The notes beneath the pieces are model-generated. The model was not told the origin of the DNA, made no database searches, and saw only the letters and a list, made by a program, of their open reading frames with translations. The position numbers and the translations under genes were made by a program. Shown here in pieces: positions 34,305 to 43,288 of a stretch of 64,000 bases of DNA. This DNA is from Martinezella lusitana (lineage in GTDB: Bacteria > Pseudomonadota > Alphaproteobacteria > Rhizobiales > Rhizobiaceae): assembly GCF_014207095.1 (NCBI RefSeq), contig NZ_JACHBG010000025.1:1-64000 (forward strand), written 5' to 3'. The first letter of the stretch is position 1; each line of letters opens with the position of its first letter.

Positions 34305-35033
34305 CTAGCTCGGTGACGCGTCTTCCCCATCAGCAGCTCTGCGAACCAGACGTGCAACCACCTCAGTGCGGTTTTGCGCCTGCAATTTGCGCATGATGTG
34401 CTGCAAATGCATCTTCACCGTATGCCCAGACAGATTGAGTTTTCCTGCAATTACCTTATTTGAGCAACCGCATTGCAACTCCGCGAGAACATCCGCCTCT
34501 CGGGGAGTGAAATCGGCAATCGCCAAATGCTGCGCCCTGACGTCCAGGCTTTTTTCAACCTCATTTCTGGACAGACTGTGATCGCTTGTGACAGCGCCCA
34601 AGAGTTGAGGGCAGAATGTTCCTCCCGCCAGAACGAGACGAAGGCCGGCAAGGGCAATGTCAATCGGAAGCGACGTCGAGAAAAAGCCGCGAATACCCAT
34701 TTTGAGCGCCTGACGGACGATGTCGGCATCATCCGTGCCCAGGAGCAATGTGATGGGAGCCTCGGGAAAATGTGCAACAATAGCTGCAAGATCATCGCGC
34801 AGACTTGCGCTCTCAACACCTCTGCCGGCCAGATCGAGTGCAATCAAACGCACCTCACATCCCAGGGCTTTATCGAGACTCTCAGTCGAGATCATATCGA
34901 TAAAGCTCCAACCGGTGAGTTCACGCTCAAGAAGCCTCACCACAGTCGTCCGTGCCAGTGTGGAGTGCTGAATAACAACAATCGTCGGTGTATTGCGCCG
35001 CATTTGGCGCCTGGATTTGGCACTGTTGGACAC
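34305..35033 (-). CDS. LuxR/NarL-type response regulator
   Basis: A 242-residue protein with an N-terminal receiver-like domain and a C-terminal LuxR HTH (FTPREADVLAELQCGCSNKVIAGKLNLSGHTVKMHLQHIMRKL). The putative phosphoacceptor is the Asp in RLIALDLAG; the usual acidic pair near the N-terminus is poorly matched (TIVVIQHSTL has none), so phosphorylation is doubtful. GTG 35033 is favoured by GGGGGAG upstream; ATG 35003 is the alternative. No kinase is adjacent. It faces an AT-rich gap and the glycine-rich secretion locus, which it may control. Confidence 0.82.
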   Translation of the reverse strand: MSNSAKSRRQMRRNTPTIVVIQHSTLARTTVVRLLERELTGWSFIDMISTESLDKALGCEVRLIALDLAGRGVESASLRDDLAAIVAHFPEAPITLLLGTDDADIVRQALKMGIRGFFSTSLPIDIALAGLRLVLAGGTFCPQLLGAVTSDHSLSRNEVEKSLDVRAQHLAIADFTPREADVLAELQCGCSNKVIAGKLNLSGHTVKMHLQHIMRKLQAQNRTEVVARLVRRAADGEDASPS

Positions 35034-35650
35034 CTGTGTGCTCCCCCGGGGGCTATCTCAGCCCAACAGCAGGACACATTATTCCCGTTATCGTTTCATG
35101 TCATGGCATAAAAAAGAGGTACTATCGATATCAATAGTCTTATCTATCACGATAATTATCAAAACATACAATATGTGATAGAAATGCAACCAAAGACTGC
35201 ATATTGAATGCGGTAGATTATTCATGGGTATATTTATATATGTAAATTGCCACATATGATCGAATTATTCGGATAACTCACGTTTATCAATTGAAGCAGG
35301 AACACTCCGAAACGCATTGAAAGTCATGAGAACTATATCAACTTTACCTTAAACGATCTTCATATCTATCTTGTTTTGATAGTATATATCAACTTAAAGC
35401 AGATACATCGACGAATGAGCACGCTGTATATCGACAGGATATAACGGCCTCCGTAAGTCGAGATCTTCGGCAATATCGATAGGCTAAGGGTTGAATTTTC
35501 GGTATCTCAGGGGATTTGTCCTACGGCACGAGTTCCGCCGAAAAGACGAAGGCATGGTAGAGAAAATGATGTAGCATATGCGTTGAAGAATTGCATGAAA
35601 AGTGGATTCGTGCCAGCTCTCCTGCGCAACGCGAGTGTGGCCGCTATCAA
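35034..35650. other. AT-rich non-coding gap with inverted repeats
   Basis: About 600 bases, clearly more AT-rich than the flanks between 35100 and 35420, with no supported gene. TCTATCAC (35143-35150) and GTGATAGA (35175-35182) form a perfect 8-base inverted repeat, and ACTAT/ATAGT flank CGATATCA at 35121-35138. It lies between the LuxR-type gene and the end of the glycine-rich gene, and may be a regulatory or nucleoid-protein binding region. Confidence 0.4.
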
Positions 35651-36739
35651 TTAAGTATGAATTAGGCCCAGAATGTCATCGACGAGAGCAGAATGGGCAT
35701 CCGTAAGGTTGCCGCCTCCCCCGTGACCACCGATGCCAGCCAATTGAAGCGCATGCTGATCGTAGAGAACATGATCGATTTGTTGAGCGTCCGCCGTCCC
35801 GCCGGCGGGGACGGCGATGTTGATGGGGTGAAAATAGGCGAGATTGACGTCAACCATGCTGCCGGTTGACGATCCAACCCCGCCACCCCCACCCTCATGG
35901 CCGCCGGTAAAAATCGTCCCTGACGATAGGTTGAAGCCACCGCCGTTGCCGCCAATGCCTGCAATCTGCGTTGCGCCCTGATCGAATATTGCATTGTTGG
36001 TCTGATGGGCCTCCGCCGAGCCGCCTGCAGCGCCCACGGCGATGTTGATCGGTGAGAAGATTGCGATGTTCACGTCGACCATGCTGCCAACGAAGTAGCC
36101 ATCGCCACCGTGGCCCGCATAATTATCTCCGGTAAATGTCAGGGAAGTTCCGGGACTTAACGGCGAGTCGTGGCTCGCGATATTATGGTCTCCGCCCGAG
36201 CCACCAATACCGCCAATCTGGGTTGCTCCCTGCAGGAACACCGCGTTGTTCGATTGGTCAGCGTGAGCCACCGAACCAGGCCCGACGGCCACGGCAGCGT
36301 TGACGGGAGCAAACACCGCAACGTCGGAGCTTACAAGGCCACCGTAGAAGATGCCATTGCCTCCGGTGCCGGCATGATTGCCCTCACCGCCGTCGCCGAT
36401 GGCGATATTGCCGTTTCCACCATTCCCACCGATCCCGGCCATTTCGGTGGGGTGCTGATTGATGAGCGCGTCATTGCCCTGGAAGGCGTCAGCACCCGAA
36501 TGGGGGCCTGCAATGGCCGCATTCGACGGCACGAAGGCAGCCAATGCGTTGCTGTTGATGACACCGTCGCTTATCCCGTCGCCACCGCTGCCGGCTGAAT
36601 TGTAGCTCGGACCAGAAGTAACATCCAATGGAAGCCAAGTTGGCACCAGAGCTAGATGCCCCGCCGCCAAACTGGAGGTAAGGTTCTGATCGGTGCCAGT
36701 TTTGGGCAAATCTTCCGATAAGGGACGAATTTCCGTCAT
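35651..36739 (-). CDS. Glycine-rich repeat protein, candidate type I secretion substrate
   Basis: A 362-residue protein built of four degenerate repeats (about residues 48-115, 122-190, 207-272, 280-346). Each unit has GGDG/GGNG, then a VxxxVAxFxPxNxAV strand, an ADAxQxxNAxxxQ stretch and ends AGIGGxGGxxN. There is no signal peptide, which suits signal-less export. ATG 36739 has GGAG nine bases upstream. The final module (DQHALQLAGIGGHGGGGN) closely matches the C-terminal part of the protein encoded at 37329. The repeat pattern suggests a beta-solenoid or adhesin-like fibre; it is not a classical RTX nonapeptide. Neighbouring T1SS genes make export the likely fate. Confidence 0.75.
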   Translation of the reverse strand: MTEIRPLSEDLPKTGTDQNLTSSLAAGHLALVPTWLPLDVTSGPSYNSAGSGGDGISDGVINSNALAAFVPSNAAIAGPHSGADAFQGNDALINQHPTEMAGIGGNGGNGNIAIGDGGEGNHAGTGGNGIFYGGLVSSDVAVFAPVNAAVAVGPGSVAHADQSNNAVFLQGATQIGGIGGSGGDHNIASHDSPLSPGTSLTFTGDNYAGHGGDGYFVGSMVDVNIAIFSPINIAVGAAGGSAEAHQTNNAIFDQGATQIAGIGGNGGGFNLSSGTIFTGGHEGGGGGVGSSTGSMVDVNLAYFHPINIAVPAGGTADAQQIDHVLYDQHALQLAGIGGHGGGGNLTDAHSALVDDILGLIHT

Positions 36740-37328
36740 CACCGTCTCCATTCCGCGGTCAACTGCGCGCCCCACCGAGCGTACAGCTTATGCAGCGTGA
36801 GTTGTCCCATCATTGTGCATCTGAATGTGGGAAAAGCAGAGCCTGCAATTCGTCTACATCCATTTGCCTAATACTCTAACCATTTGGCTGTCATGGATGC
36901 GGGGCCTGCTGCAAGAGTTTGAGGGCGCTAGAATTAGAACTCCTGGTGCGCGCAGCCTCTTTCGCATGATCGGACATACTCGTTTTTCAGCCTAGAGGAA
37001 GATCTCCTTCGCCAAGCAAAGCCTGATCGGAACCCCTCAATTTAGCCCGTTGGCGCGGACGATCGCCGCGCGGAAAAGCGCGTCGCCTCGGACAGAGGGG
37101 GACACGATCATCACCAAGCCATCTTGTGCCAAATCATCAGGTACCACGTCAAAATGACGCTTTGTTGCCTCCAAGCATACGCCCGAAAGAACGTCGCCGA
37201 ATATCTAGATAGCTCGCAGATTAAATCGCGGGTAATATTTACCTGCGGTTGTATTTACGGCGGTGAGATGCTGGACACCCACGCGGTAGAATGAACACGT
37301 ACCAAACGAGTTAGTAGGAGGGATATCG
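36740..37328. other. Divergent intergenic region between two glycine-rich genes
   Basis: About 590 bases without a supported gene; it should contain the divergent promoters for the glycine-rich genes at 36739 (minus) and 37329 (plus). No clear operator was seen by eye. Confidence 0.4.
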
Positions 37329-37901
37329 ATGCCTATTCCACAATTATCTGACACGATTCAACTCAACGACCCACACGCAGGCGACGCGAGCGCCGGCAAT
37401 GGCGCTGGCGGGTATAATAATGGGAACATTGACTACAATCCGGTTGCCTATGTCGCGAATGTGCAATCGGTCGAAGGAGCATCTACCGATCTACACAACG
37501 GCGATCATGTCGGGCTGACGGCAGGCTGGAGCGCCGATGGCGGAGCCGGTGGGTTTACTCAGGCCCAAAACGGATTCCTTGCGTCGCTCTCGAACAGCGG
37601 GGCCGGCGGTGCAGGAGGAGATGCTCACTCCAACGGCAGCCAGGGAAACTCAAGCGGCGGCGATACAGCTGCTGTAGGTGCGGATACGACGGCGACACAA
37701 TATACGCAGCTTTTGGCTGATCAGCATGCCACCATACTTGCCGGCGTCGGCGGCAACGGTGGTAACGGCAACATAGCTCGAGGCGGCGATATCTCGTCGG
37801 CATTGGTTCACACGGATCCCGCAACGACGACGGTGAACAATGCTCTCGATCATTTCACCAACGACTTCGGCCATATCGATCTTAGCCATCTTGGCTCATG
37901 A
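37329..37901 (+). CDS. Glycine-rich protein, second candidate type I secretion substrate
   Basis: A 190-residue protein rich in Gly, Asn, Ala and Asp without a signal peptide; AGGAGGG lies eight bases before the ATG. The middle has GGAGGFTQAQNG and GAGGAGGDAHSNGS stretches. Residues about 130-150 read LLADQHATILAGVGGNGGNGN, matching the repeat end of the neighbouring 362-residue protein. The C-terminal 35 residues (ending FGHIDLSHLGS) are more hydrophobic and could be the export signal. The T1SS ABC gene starts about 100 bases downstream in the same direction, so they are probably one transcript. Confidence 0.72.
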   Translation: MPIPQLSDTIQLNDPHAGDASAGNGAGGYNNGNIDYNPVAYVANVQSVEGASTDLHNGDHVGLTAGWSADGGAGGFTQAQNGFLASLSNSGAGGAGGDAHSNGSQGNSSGGDTAAVGADTTATQYTQLLADQHATILAGVGGNGGNGNIARGGDISSALVHTDPATTTVNNALDHFTNDFGHIDLSHLGS

Positions 37902-38004
37902 AATCAGGCCCTGAGGGTCGCCGGTGTCAGCTGGCGGCCCTCATAGGCTGCGGAGCCGGTCGGCTGCCCCTTCTTGTCAGTATCAAGTGCAGCGAGATCT
38001 GGTA

Positions 38005-39720
38005 ATGACAACGCTTTCTTTAAAGCCATCGACCCCGCAGACACAACTCGTTGTTGCACTCCGCGCTTGTGCCGGAGCCTTCAGTTTGGTCTTCCTTTAT
38101 AGCTGCGGCTACAATCTCTTTCTTCTAGCGCCTTCGGTCTATCTCCTGCAGATCTACGACAGGGTCCTGTCGAGCCGAAGCACCGACACGCTCCTGATGT
38201 TGACAATAATCATCGCCATCGCCGTGGTGGTTGGCTCCGTGTTGGATATCGTTCGCAGGGCAGCTCTTTCCCGCATCGGCAGCTGGCTTGATCACAGATT
38301 GCGGCCGATGGTGCTGACCGCATCGTTCGAATATGCTGCCCGCGCCGATGTTGGAACCGCCACGGAGTGCTACAGGGATCTGGCCACTCTGCGCCAATTT
38401 CTCGATTCACCGGCCAGCGCGCTTTTTTTCGACGTTCCCTGGGCACCGGTCTTCTTGCTTCTGCTCTTTCTCGTTCATCCGCTGCTTGGGGCAATCGGGC
38501 TTTTGAGTGCAGTTGCACTTCTTCTGTTTGCGTTCCTGACGGAACAGGCGACACAAGAGCCGCTTACCCAGGCCAATATTGCCCTTTCGAGGAGCTATCT
38601 GCGATTTGCGAGCGCCCTCAAGAACATTGAGGTCATCCGAGCAATGGGCATGCAATATGGTGCAGCACTGCTCGTCTATCGCGATGCGGAAATGGCAAGA
38701 AGGGCGCAGGACGTCGCGATGCATCGTACGGAGATCATTCTCGGGTTCTCCAAATCGATCCGCACGCTCGCGCAGATCTTGATGATGGGATCTGCGACAT
38801 GGCTGATACTCGCAAGCAACAGCAATCCCGGTATCATCTTCGTTGCCAGCTTACTGCTAGGGCGCGGGCTCGCACCGATCGAGGGCGCAATAGGTGCATG
38901 GCGCTCCTTTACCTTTGCGCGGAGCGCCTTCAATCGGCTGAACAGGATGCTGATCGCCGTTGCATCGGATCGCGATGCCCGAACGGTGCCACAACCGGAA
39001 CCCAATGGCCTCATTCTCGAAAACGTCAGCTATGTTCAGCCATTTGCCAACAGGCAGATATTGGCGGGCATCACATTGCGCCTCGCGCCAGGCGATTGCA
39101 TAGCGATTATCGGCCCCTCGGGATCGGGAAAATCGACACTCGGTCGCATCATGGCAGGCGTTGTGCAAGCGACGGGCGGATGCGCTCTTCTTGGTGGCGT
39201 GGATATCTCGGCTCTGCGCCTGTGCGGTGGCGGTCGGCACGTCGGCTATCTGCCGCAGGACATCGAGCTCTTCGGCGGCGCAATCAAGGATGTGATAGGT
39301 CGGCTGGACGGAGGAGATCCCGGCAAGGCGATTGATGCCGCGAAACTGGTTGGATTGCACGAAGCAATCATGCGGCTGCCAGGGGGCTACGAGACCGATA
39401 TCGGCGAAGGTGGAAACCTACTCCTTCGAGCTCAGCGCCAACAGCTGGGGCTGGCACGGGCGGCCTACGGAAATCCGTCTCTTATCGTGCTCGACGACCC
39501 GAATTCGAGCCAGGATTATGACGGTGAACGCATGCTCTACAGAGCGATTGAGCGCATGAAATCCAGAGGAATGATCGTCGTCATCATCACTCACCGTATG
39601 GGCATCCTGCCAGTCACCAACAAGATTGCTATTATGCGTAACGGGACCGTGGCTGCCTTTGGCGACAGCGAGCGGATTTATGAGACCTATCTTCAACCGC
39701 CATCGCGGACAGGAACATAA
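38005..39720 (+). CDS. Type I secretion ABC protein (PrtD-like) with degenerate ATPase
   Basis: A 571-residue type I secretion transporter, PrtD/AprD-like: membrane domain with LAPSVYLLQIYDRVLSSRS and DVPWAPVFLLLLFLVHP, then an ATPase. Walker A GPSGSGKST (residue ~370), Q-loop YLPQDIELFGG and the H-loop ITHR are intact. The C-loop, normally LSGGQRQR, reads LLLRAQRQQ (residues ~472-480), and Walker B reads IVLDDPNSSQD, with Asp replacing the catalytic Glu and SSQD replacing SNLD. ATPase activity should be weak or altered. ATG 38005 was chosen because it begins the natural N-terminus. It precedes the adaptor gene by 15 bases. Confidence 0.88.
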   Translation: MTTLSLKPSTPQTQLVVALRACAGAFSLVFLYSCGYNLFLLAPSVYLLQIYDRVLSSRSTDTLLMLTIIIAIAVVVGSVLDIVRRAALSRIGSWLDHRLRPMVLTASFEYAARADVGTATECYRDLATLRQFLDSPASALFFDVPWAPVFLLLLFLVHPLLGAIGLLSAVALLLFAFLTEQATQEPLTQANIALSRSYLRFASALKNIEVIRAMGMQYGAALLVYRDAEMARRAQDVAMHRTEIILGFSKSIRTLAQILMMGSATWLILASNSNPGIIFVASLLLGRGLAPIEGAIGAWRSFTFARSAFNRLNRMLIAVASDRDARTVPQPEPNGLILENVSYVQPFANRQILAGITLRLAPGDCIAIIGPSGSGKSTLGRIMAGVVQATGGCALLGGVDISALRLCGGGRHVGYLPQDIELFGGAIKDVIGRLDGGDPGKAIDAAKLVGLHEAIMRLPGGYETDIGEGGNLLLRAQRQQLGLARAAYGNPSLIVLDDPNSSQDYDGERMLYRAIERMKSRGMIVVIITHRMGILPVTNKIAIMRNGTVAAFGDSERIYETYLQPPSRTGT

Positions 39721-39735
39721 GGGAAGGATGCTGCC

Positions 39736-41181
39736 ATGACCCTTGTTCGACTGGACGCGACATCGACGAGATTTCCGAACACACCAAAGCCGGCCCAGCG
39801 GCTTGCTGAACCATCGGCAGCGCCGGCGAGACAGCAGGCCGCCTATGCGCCGGTGATCGAATCCAAACAGCGCGGCCCTGCCCCCCCTTCGCCCATGCCG
39901 GGACTTAGAGGCGTTATCTGGACGGGTAACCTGTTGGTTGGTGTCTTCATAGTCGGATTGGGAGCCTGGTCTGTTCTGGCACCGCTGAAAAGCGCTGCCG
40001 TTGCACCCGGCGTCATTGAGCCGGAGTCCAGCCGTAAGACCATTCAGCACCTGGAAGGCGGCATTGTGCGACGGATACTCGTCAAAAACGGCGACACGGT
40101 CACGGCCGGACAGGTTCTAATAGAACTCGACGATACAAAATCCCGCTCGGAGCGCGACAGTATTCAAGGGCAGCTTTGGGACGCCGAAGGAAGCCGCGCC
40201 CGCATGCTTGCCGAGCAGACGGGCTCCGACCATGTCGCCTATCCACCGGACCTCAGGGCAGCAATGGACAGAGATCCATCTGTCGGAGCGATTCTGGCGG
40301 GACAACGGAAGATCTTCGAAGCGCGTCGCAGCGTCATGCAAGCCGAAATTGGGATCACCAATGAGAAAGTCGCGCAGGTGCAACAGGAAATTGTCGGACT
40401 TGGCGCGCAGAAGACAGCTCTCGCCGAAAGAGCCGCAATCTCGCAGCAAGAGCTGGATCAGGTTACGGCCCTTAACGCCAAAGGATTGGAAAGAAAGAAC
40501 ACAGTTCTCAACCTGCAGCGGGAAAAGGCAGACCTTGCCGGCCAGCAGGGACAGGTAGAAGCGCAGATCTCTCGCGCCTATCAGGTGATCAGCGAATCGC
40601 AGGCCGACCTTGCAAAGCTTGAGAGCAGCCGGTTGAGCGAGGTCGCGCAAGGCATGCGCGACACGGAAAGCCAGATCATGCAATTGCGCGAGCGCCTGTG
40701 GGCAATCGACGACCAACTTTCAAGGACCGATATCCGCGCTCCCGAAGACGGAACGATCATGAACCTGCACATCCACACAGCCGGCGGGGTGATCGGCGCG
40801 GGCGAACCGCTCGTCGATCTTCTGCCGAGCTCCGATCGCCTGATCGTGTCTGTGCACGTCCGACCCGAAGACATCAATCTCGTCCGCCCTGGGCTTGAGG
40901 CACGGGTCCACCTCCTCCCCTACAATCAGCGGCGCGTTCCGCTCCTGAAAGGTCGTGTCGAGTACGTGTCAGCAGACCGTCTCACGGATGCACAGACCGG
41001 CCAGCCCTATTTTGCCGCAACAGTCCGGGTAACGGACGAGCGGTTGGCAAAAATGAGCGATGTCGAACTGGTCGCAGGCATGCCTGCACAGACAATGATC
41101 GAAACGGGCGAAAGCAGCGTGGCATTCTATGCTGTCAGGCCACTCCTCGACAGCTTCAACAGAGCATTTCGTGAGGACTAA
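39736..41181 (+). CDS. HlyD-family membrane fusion protein of the type I system
   Basis: A 481-residue periplasmic adaptor. A cytoplasmic N-terminal extension of about 60 residues is followed by one membrane helix (TGNLLVGVFIVGLGAWSVLA), the lipoyl half-motif GGIVRRILVKNGDTVTAGQ, a long coiled-coil hairpin rich in Gln and Glu (about residues 120-330), and a beta-barrel with IRAPEDGTIMNLHIHTAGG and VHLLPYNQRRVP. It would link the inner-membrane ABC protein to a TolC-type channel, which is not encoded in this window. The spacing of 15 bases from the ABC gene indicates an operon. Confidence 0.92.
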   Translation: MTLVRLDATSTRFPNTPKPAQRLAEPSAAPARQQAAYAPVIESKQRGPAPPSPMPGLRGVIWTGNLLVGVFIVGLGAWSVLAPLKSAAVAPGVIEPESSRKTIQHLEGGIVRRILVKNGDTVTAGQVLIELDDTKSRSERDSIQGQLWDAEGSRARMLAEQTGSDHVAYPPDLRAAMDRDPSVGAILAGQRKIFEARRSVMQAEIGITNEKVAQVQQEIVGLGAQKTALAERAAISQQELDQVTALNAKGLERKNTVLNLQREKADLAGQQGQVEAQISRAYQVISESQADLAKLESSRLSEVAQGMRDTESQIMQLRERLWAIDDQLSRTDIRAPEDGTIMNLHIHTAGGVIGAGEPLVDLLPSSDRLIVSVHVRPEDINLVRPGLEARVHLLPYNQRRVPLLKGRVEYVSADRLTDAQTGQPYFAATVRVTDERLAKMSDVELVAGMPAQTMIETGESSVAFYAVRPLLDSFNRAFRED

Positions 41182-41188
41182 AGCGGTG

Positions 41189-41461
41189 ATGGGCAAGAGA
41201 AGATTCGACAACGACCAGATTACGGGCATTCTGAAAGAGCACCAAGCCGGGGTGACGGTTGCCGATGTTTGCCACAGGCACGGCATCAGCGAGCCGACCT
41301 TCTATCGGTGGCAATCCCTGCAGTTCGGAAATGCCGGTCTCGATACAAAGAGGGTAAGAGCATTGGAGGACGAGAACCAGAAGCTCAAGAAGCTTTTGGC
41401 CGAGGCCATGCTCTCTGCGGCAACACTCAGCGAGATGCTGGCGAAGGCATCAAAAGGATGA
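41189..41461 (+). CDS. Orphan IS3 OrfA-like helix-turn-helix protein
   Basis: A 90-residue protein like the OrfA of IS3-family elements: KRRFDNDQITGILKEHQAG, VTVADVCHRHGISEPTFYRW as HTH, then the EDENQKLKKLLAEAML leucine-zipper segment. The usual OrfB (DDE integrase) does not follow, no slippery frameshift window is used, and terminal inverted repeats were not seen. It starts seven bases after the adaptor stop, as if part of the operon. It is either an IS remnant or an OrfA domesticated as a DNA-binding protein. Confidence 0.8.
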   Translation: MGKRRFDNDQITGILKEHQAGVTVADVCHRHGISEPTFYRWQSLQFGNAGLDTKRVRALEDENQKLKKLLAEAMLSAATLSEMLAKASKG

Positions 41462-41604
41462 AGCCAAGGCTTTAGCAGGGGTTGCGCGGGTCTCGGCCCG
41501 CCAGGGTTCCTCATCCCGCAGCCTGGCGCAAATTCCGTTAAATTCGCGACGCCCCTCCCCTATCCTGGAAAGGCGGACGATGAGAGATGAGCAGCCCTCG
41601 CCCG

Positions 41605-42807
41605 TCAATCGAAAAGCTCAGCCAGGCGCGCCGCGGTTCCCATCGAAAGCGTCCATCCCAACGAGCCGTGGCCGCAGTTCAGGAACAGGCCCTTGACCTT
41701 GCTCGGGCCGACAATCGGCCGGCTATCGGGGGACATTGGTCGGAAGCCGGTCCAGGCAGTCTTGTCCGCAGCATACTCGCCGGCGTCGGGAAAGATCTCT
41801 CTTGCCGTCTCCACCAACCTATTGAAGCGGGACGGATCAAATTGTCCGTTGCTGCGGCCGATGTCGGCCAGGCCAGCGATGCGCAGCCGATCGCCAACCC
41901 GGCAGAAGACGATCTTGCGGGCACTGTCGGTGATGCTGGCGATGGGCGCATGCGCCGTCGCGGGGATCGTCATCGAATAGCCCTGCATCGGCCAGACCGG
42001 AAGCATGATGCCAGCCGTTGCCGCGACGTCCCGGCTCCAAACGCCGAGTGACAGGACCGCCCGATCACAGGCCCGCTCACCCTTTTCGGTTCTTATGGCG
42101 ACGAGCCTGCCTGCCCGTTTCGTCAAGGCCCGAACCTTTGTGCCGAAGCTGAAGGTCACGCCATATTGGTTCTCGAGCAGATGTCGCAGGCCGAGGCAGA
42201 AGCGTTGCGAATCCCCCGACTCGTCAAATGGCGACCACAGAGCACCGGCAAAGGAATGCCCGTAACGCGCAAGGGCAGGTTCGCGTTCGAGCGCCTCTTT
42301 CGGCGACAGCATGACCTGTCCAGCTCCGTGGGCGTTCTTCAACCGACTGAGAGCCCCTGCACTGTGCACGGCCTGCAGGCTGGAATAGAGCGTGAGCTTG
42401 CCTGTCGCACGATGGTCGAAGTCTAGCAAATCACGGATTTTGGCGAAGGCCCGCCGGCTCTCCATGGCCAGTTTCAGCACTTCGATCGTGTTGGCCTCGA
42501 ATTTGGCCCTGGTCGCATTTGCTAGAAAGGCGGCGGCCCACGACCAGAAACCGGGCGAGAGCGTCGGCCGGAACTGGAATGCCGGATCGAGGCCGAGCAT
42601 GTATTTCGGCAGGTTTCGGACCAGAGATGGTGAGGCGAGCGCATCCGTGTAGGAATAGCTGAGCTGCGCCCCGTTCCCGAAGCTCGCTCCTGCTTCAGCC
42701 GGAGCGTTGGCCGCGTCGATGATCGTGACGGCGTGCCCTTTCCGTGCAAGCGCGTAGGCCGATGTCATGCCCACGACACCGGCACCCAATATGACGATCT
42801 CGGACAT
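41605..42807 (-). CDS. D-amino-acid dehydrogenase-like FAD oxidoreductase
   Basis: A 400-residue DadA-type flavoprotein of the DAO family. The N-terminal dinucleotide-binding site is VILGAGVVGMTSAYALARKGH with the acidic TIIDA end of strand 2; GASFGNGAQLSYSY is typical of DadA; the C-terminal GFRPMSPDSRPIVGPS and NCGHGSLGWTLSMGT bind FAD. It should oxidise D-amino acids to 2-oxo acids and ammonia, passing electrons to the membrane chain. RidA is encoded four bases upstream in the same operon, as expected for imine-producing enzymes. Confidence 0.88.
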   Translation of the reverse strand: MSEIVILGAGVVGMTSAYALARKGHAVTIIDAANAPAEAGASFGNGAQLSYSYTDALASPSLVRNLPKYMLGLDPAFQFRPTLSPGFWSWAAAFLANATRAKFEANTIEVLKLAMESRRAFAKIRDLLDFDHRATGKLTLYSSLQAVHSAGALSRLKNAHGAGQVMLSPKEALEREPALARYGHSFAGALWSPFDESGDSQRFCLGLRHLLENQYGVTFSFGTKVRALTKRAGRLVAIRTEKGERACDRAVLSLGVWSRDVAATAGIMLPVWPMQGYSMTIPATAHAPIASITDSARKIVFCRVGDRLRIAGLADIGRSNGQFDPSRFNRLVETAREIFPDAGEYAADKTAWTGFRPMSPDSRPIVGPSKVKGLFLNCGHGSLGWTLSMGTAARLAELFD

Positions 42808-42811
42808 CAGG

Positions 42812-43288
42812 CTATTCCTCGTTGGAGAGGCGGGCGATCACCTCGACTTCGACCGGCACCCCACGCGGCAGTGACTGAACCCCGATCGCGAAGCGTGCAT
42901 GCCGCCCTTGCTCGCCGAATACTGACACAAGCAGGTCGGATGCGCCGTCAACGACGGCGCCAATGTCGACGAAATCCGGCGCGCAGTTCACGAACCCCGA
43001 GAGTTTGACGATCTCGCGCACTCTCGACAAATGGCCGCCGGTCGCCAGCTTAAGCTGAGCGACGACGTTCAATGCCGCCAACGCTGCCGCCTTGTTACCT
43101 TCCTCTGCGGCAACTGATGCGCCCACTTTCCCGACATGGCGCGATTGGCCGTCTTCGAGAGGCAGTTGCCCGGACACGAAGATCAGACCCTGGTCGATCT
43201 TGAAGCCGGGCAGGTTGCCGGCGGGCTTCAAGATCGAAGGAAGTCGCAATCCCATGGCCTGCAGACGATGTTCCGGTGTCTCAACCAT
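42812..43288 (-). CDS. RidA family protein (YjgH-like)
   Basis: A 158-residue protein of the Rid superfamily: PAGNLPGFKIDQGLIFVSGQLPLEDG near the N-terminus, then AALAALNVVAQLKLATGGHLSRV and a C-terminal PVEVEVIARL. The family hydrolyses reactive imine or enamine intermediates; the usual Arg at the active site cannot be assigned with certainty by eye. ATG 43288 overlaps the stop of the C26 gene by eight bases. In this operon it probably deals with the imino acid released by the DadA-like enzyme. Confidence 0.85.
   Translation of the reverse strand: MVETPEHRLQAMGLRLPSILKPAGNLPGFKIDQGLIFVSGQLPLEDGQSRHVGKVGASVAAEEGNKAAALAALNVVAQLKLATGGHLSRVREIVKLSGFVNCAPDFVDIGAVVDGASDLLVSVFGEQGRHARFAIGVQSLPRGVPVEVEVIARLSNEE

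Noticed and set aside
35651-37901. Classical RTX calcium-binding repeats in the glycine-rich proteins
   Set aside because: The GGxGxDxUx nonapeptide pattern is not present; the repeats are longer and centred on AGIGGxGGxxN.
41129-41604. A complete IS3 element around the OrfA-like gene
   Set aside because: No OrfB frame, terminal inverted repeats or target duplication could be seen.
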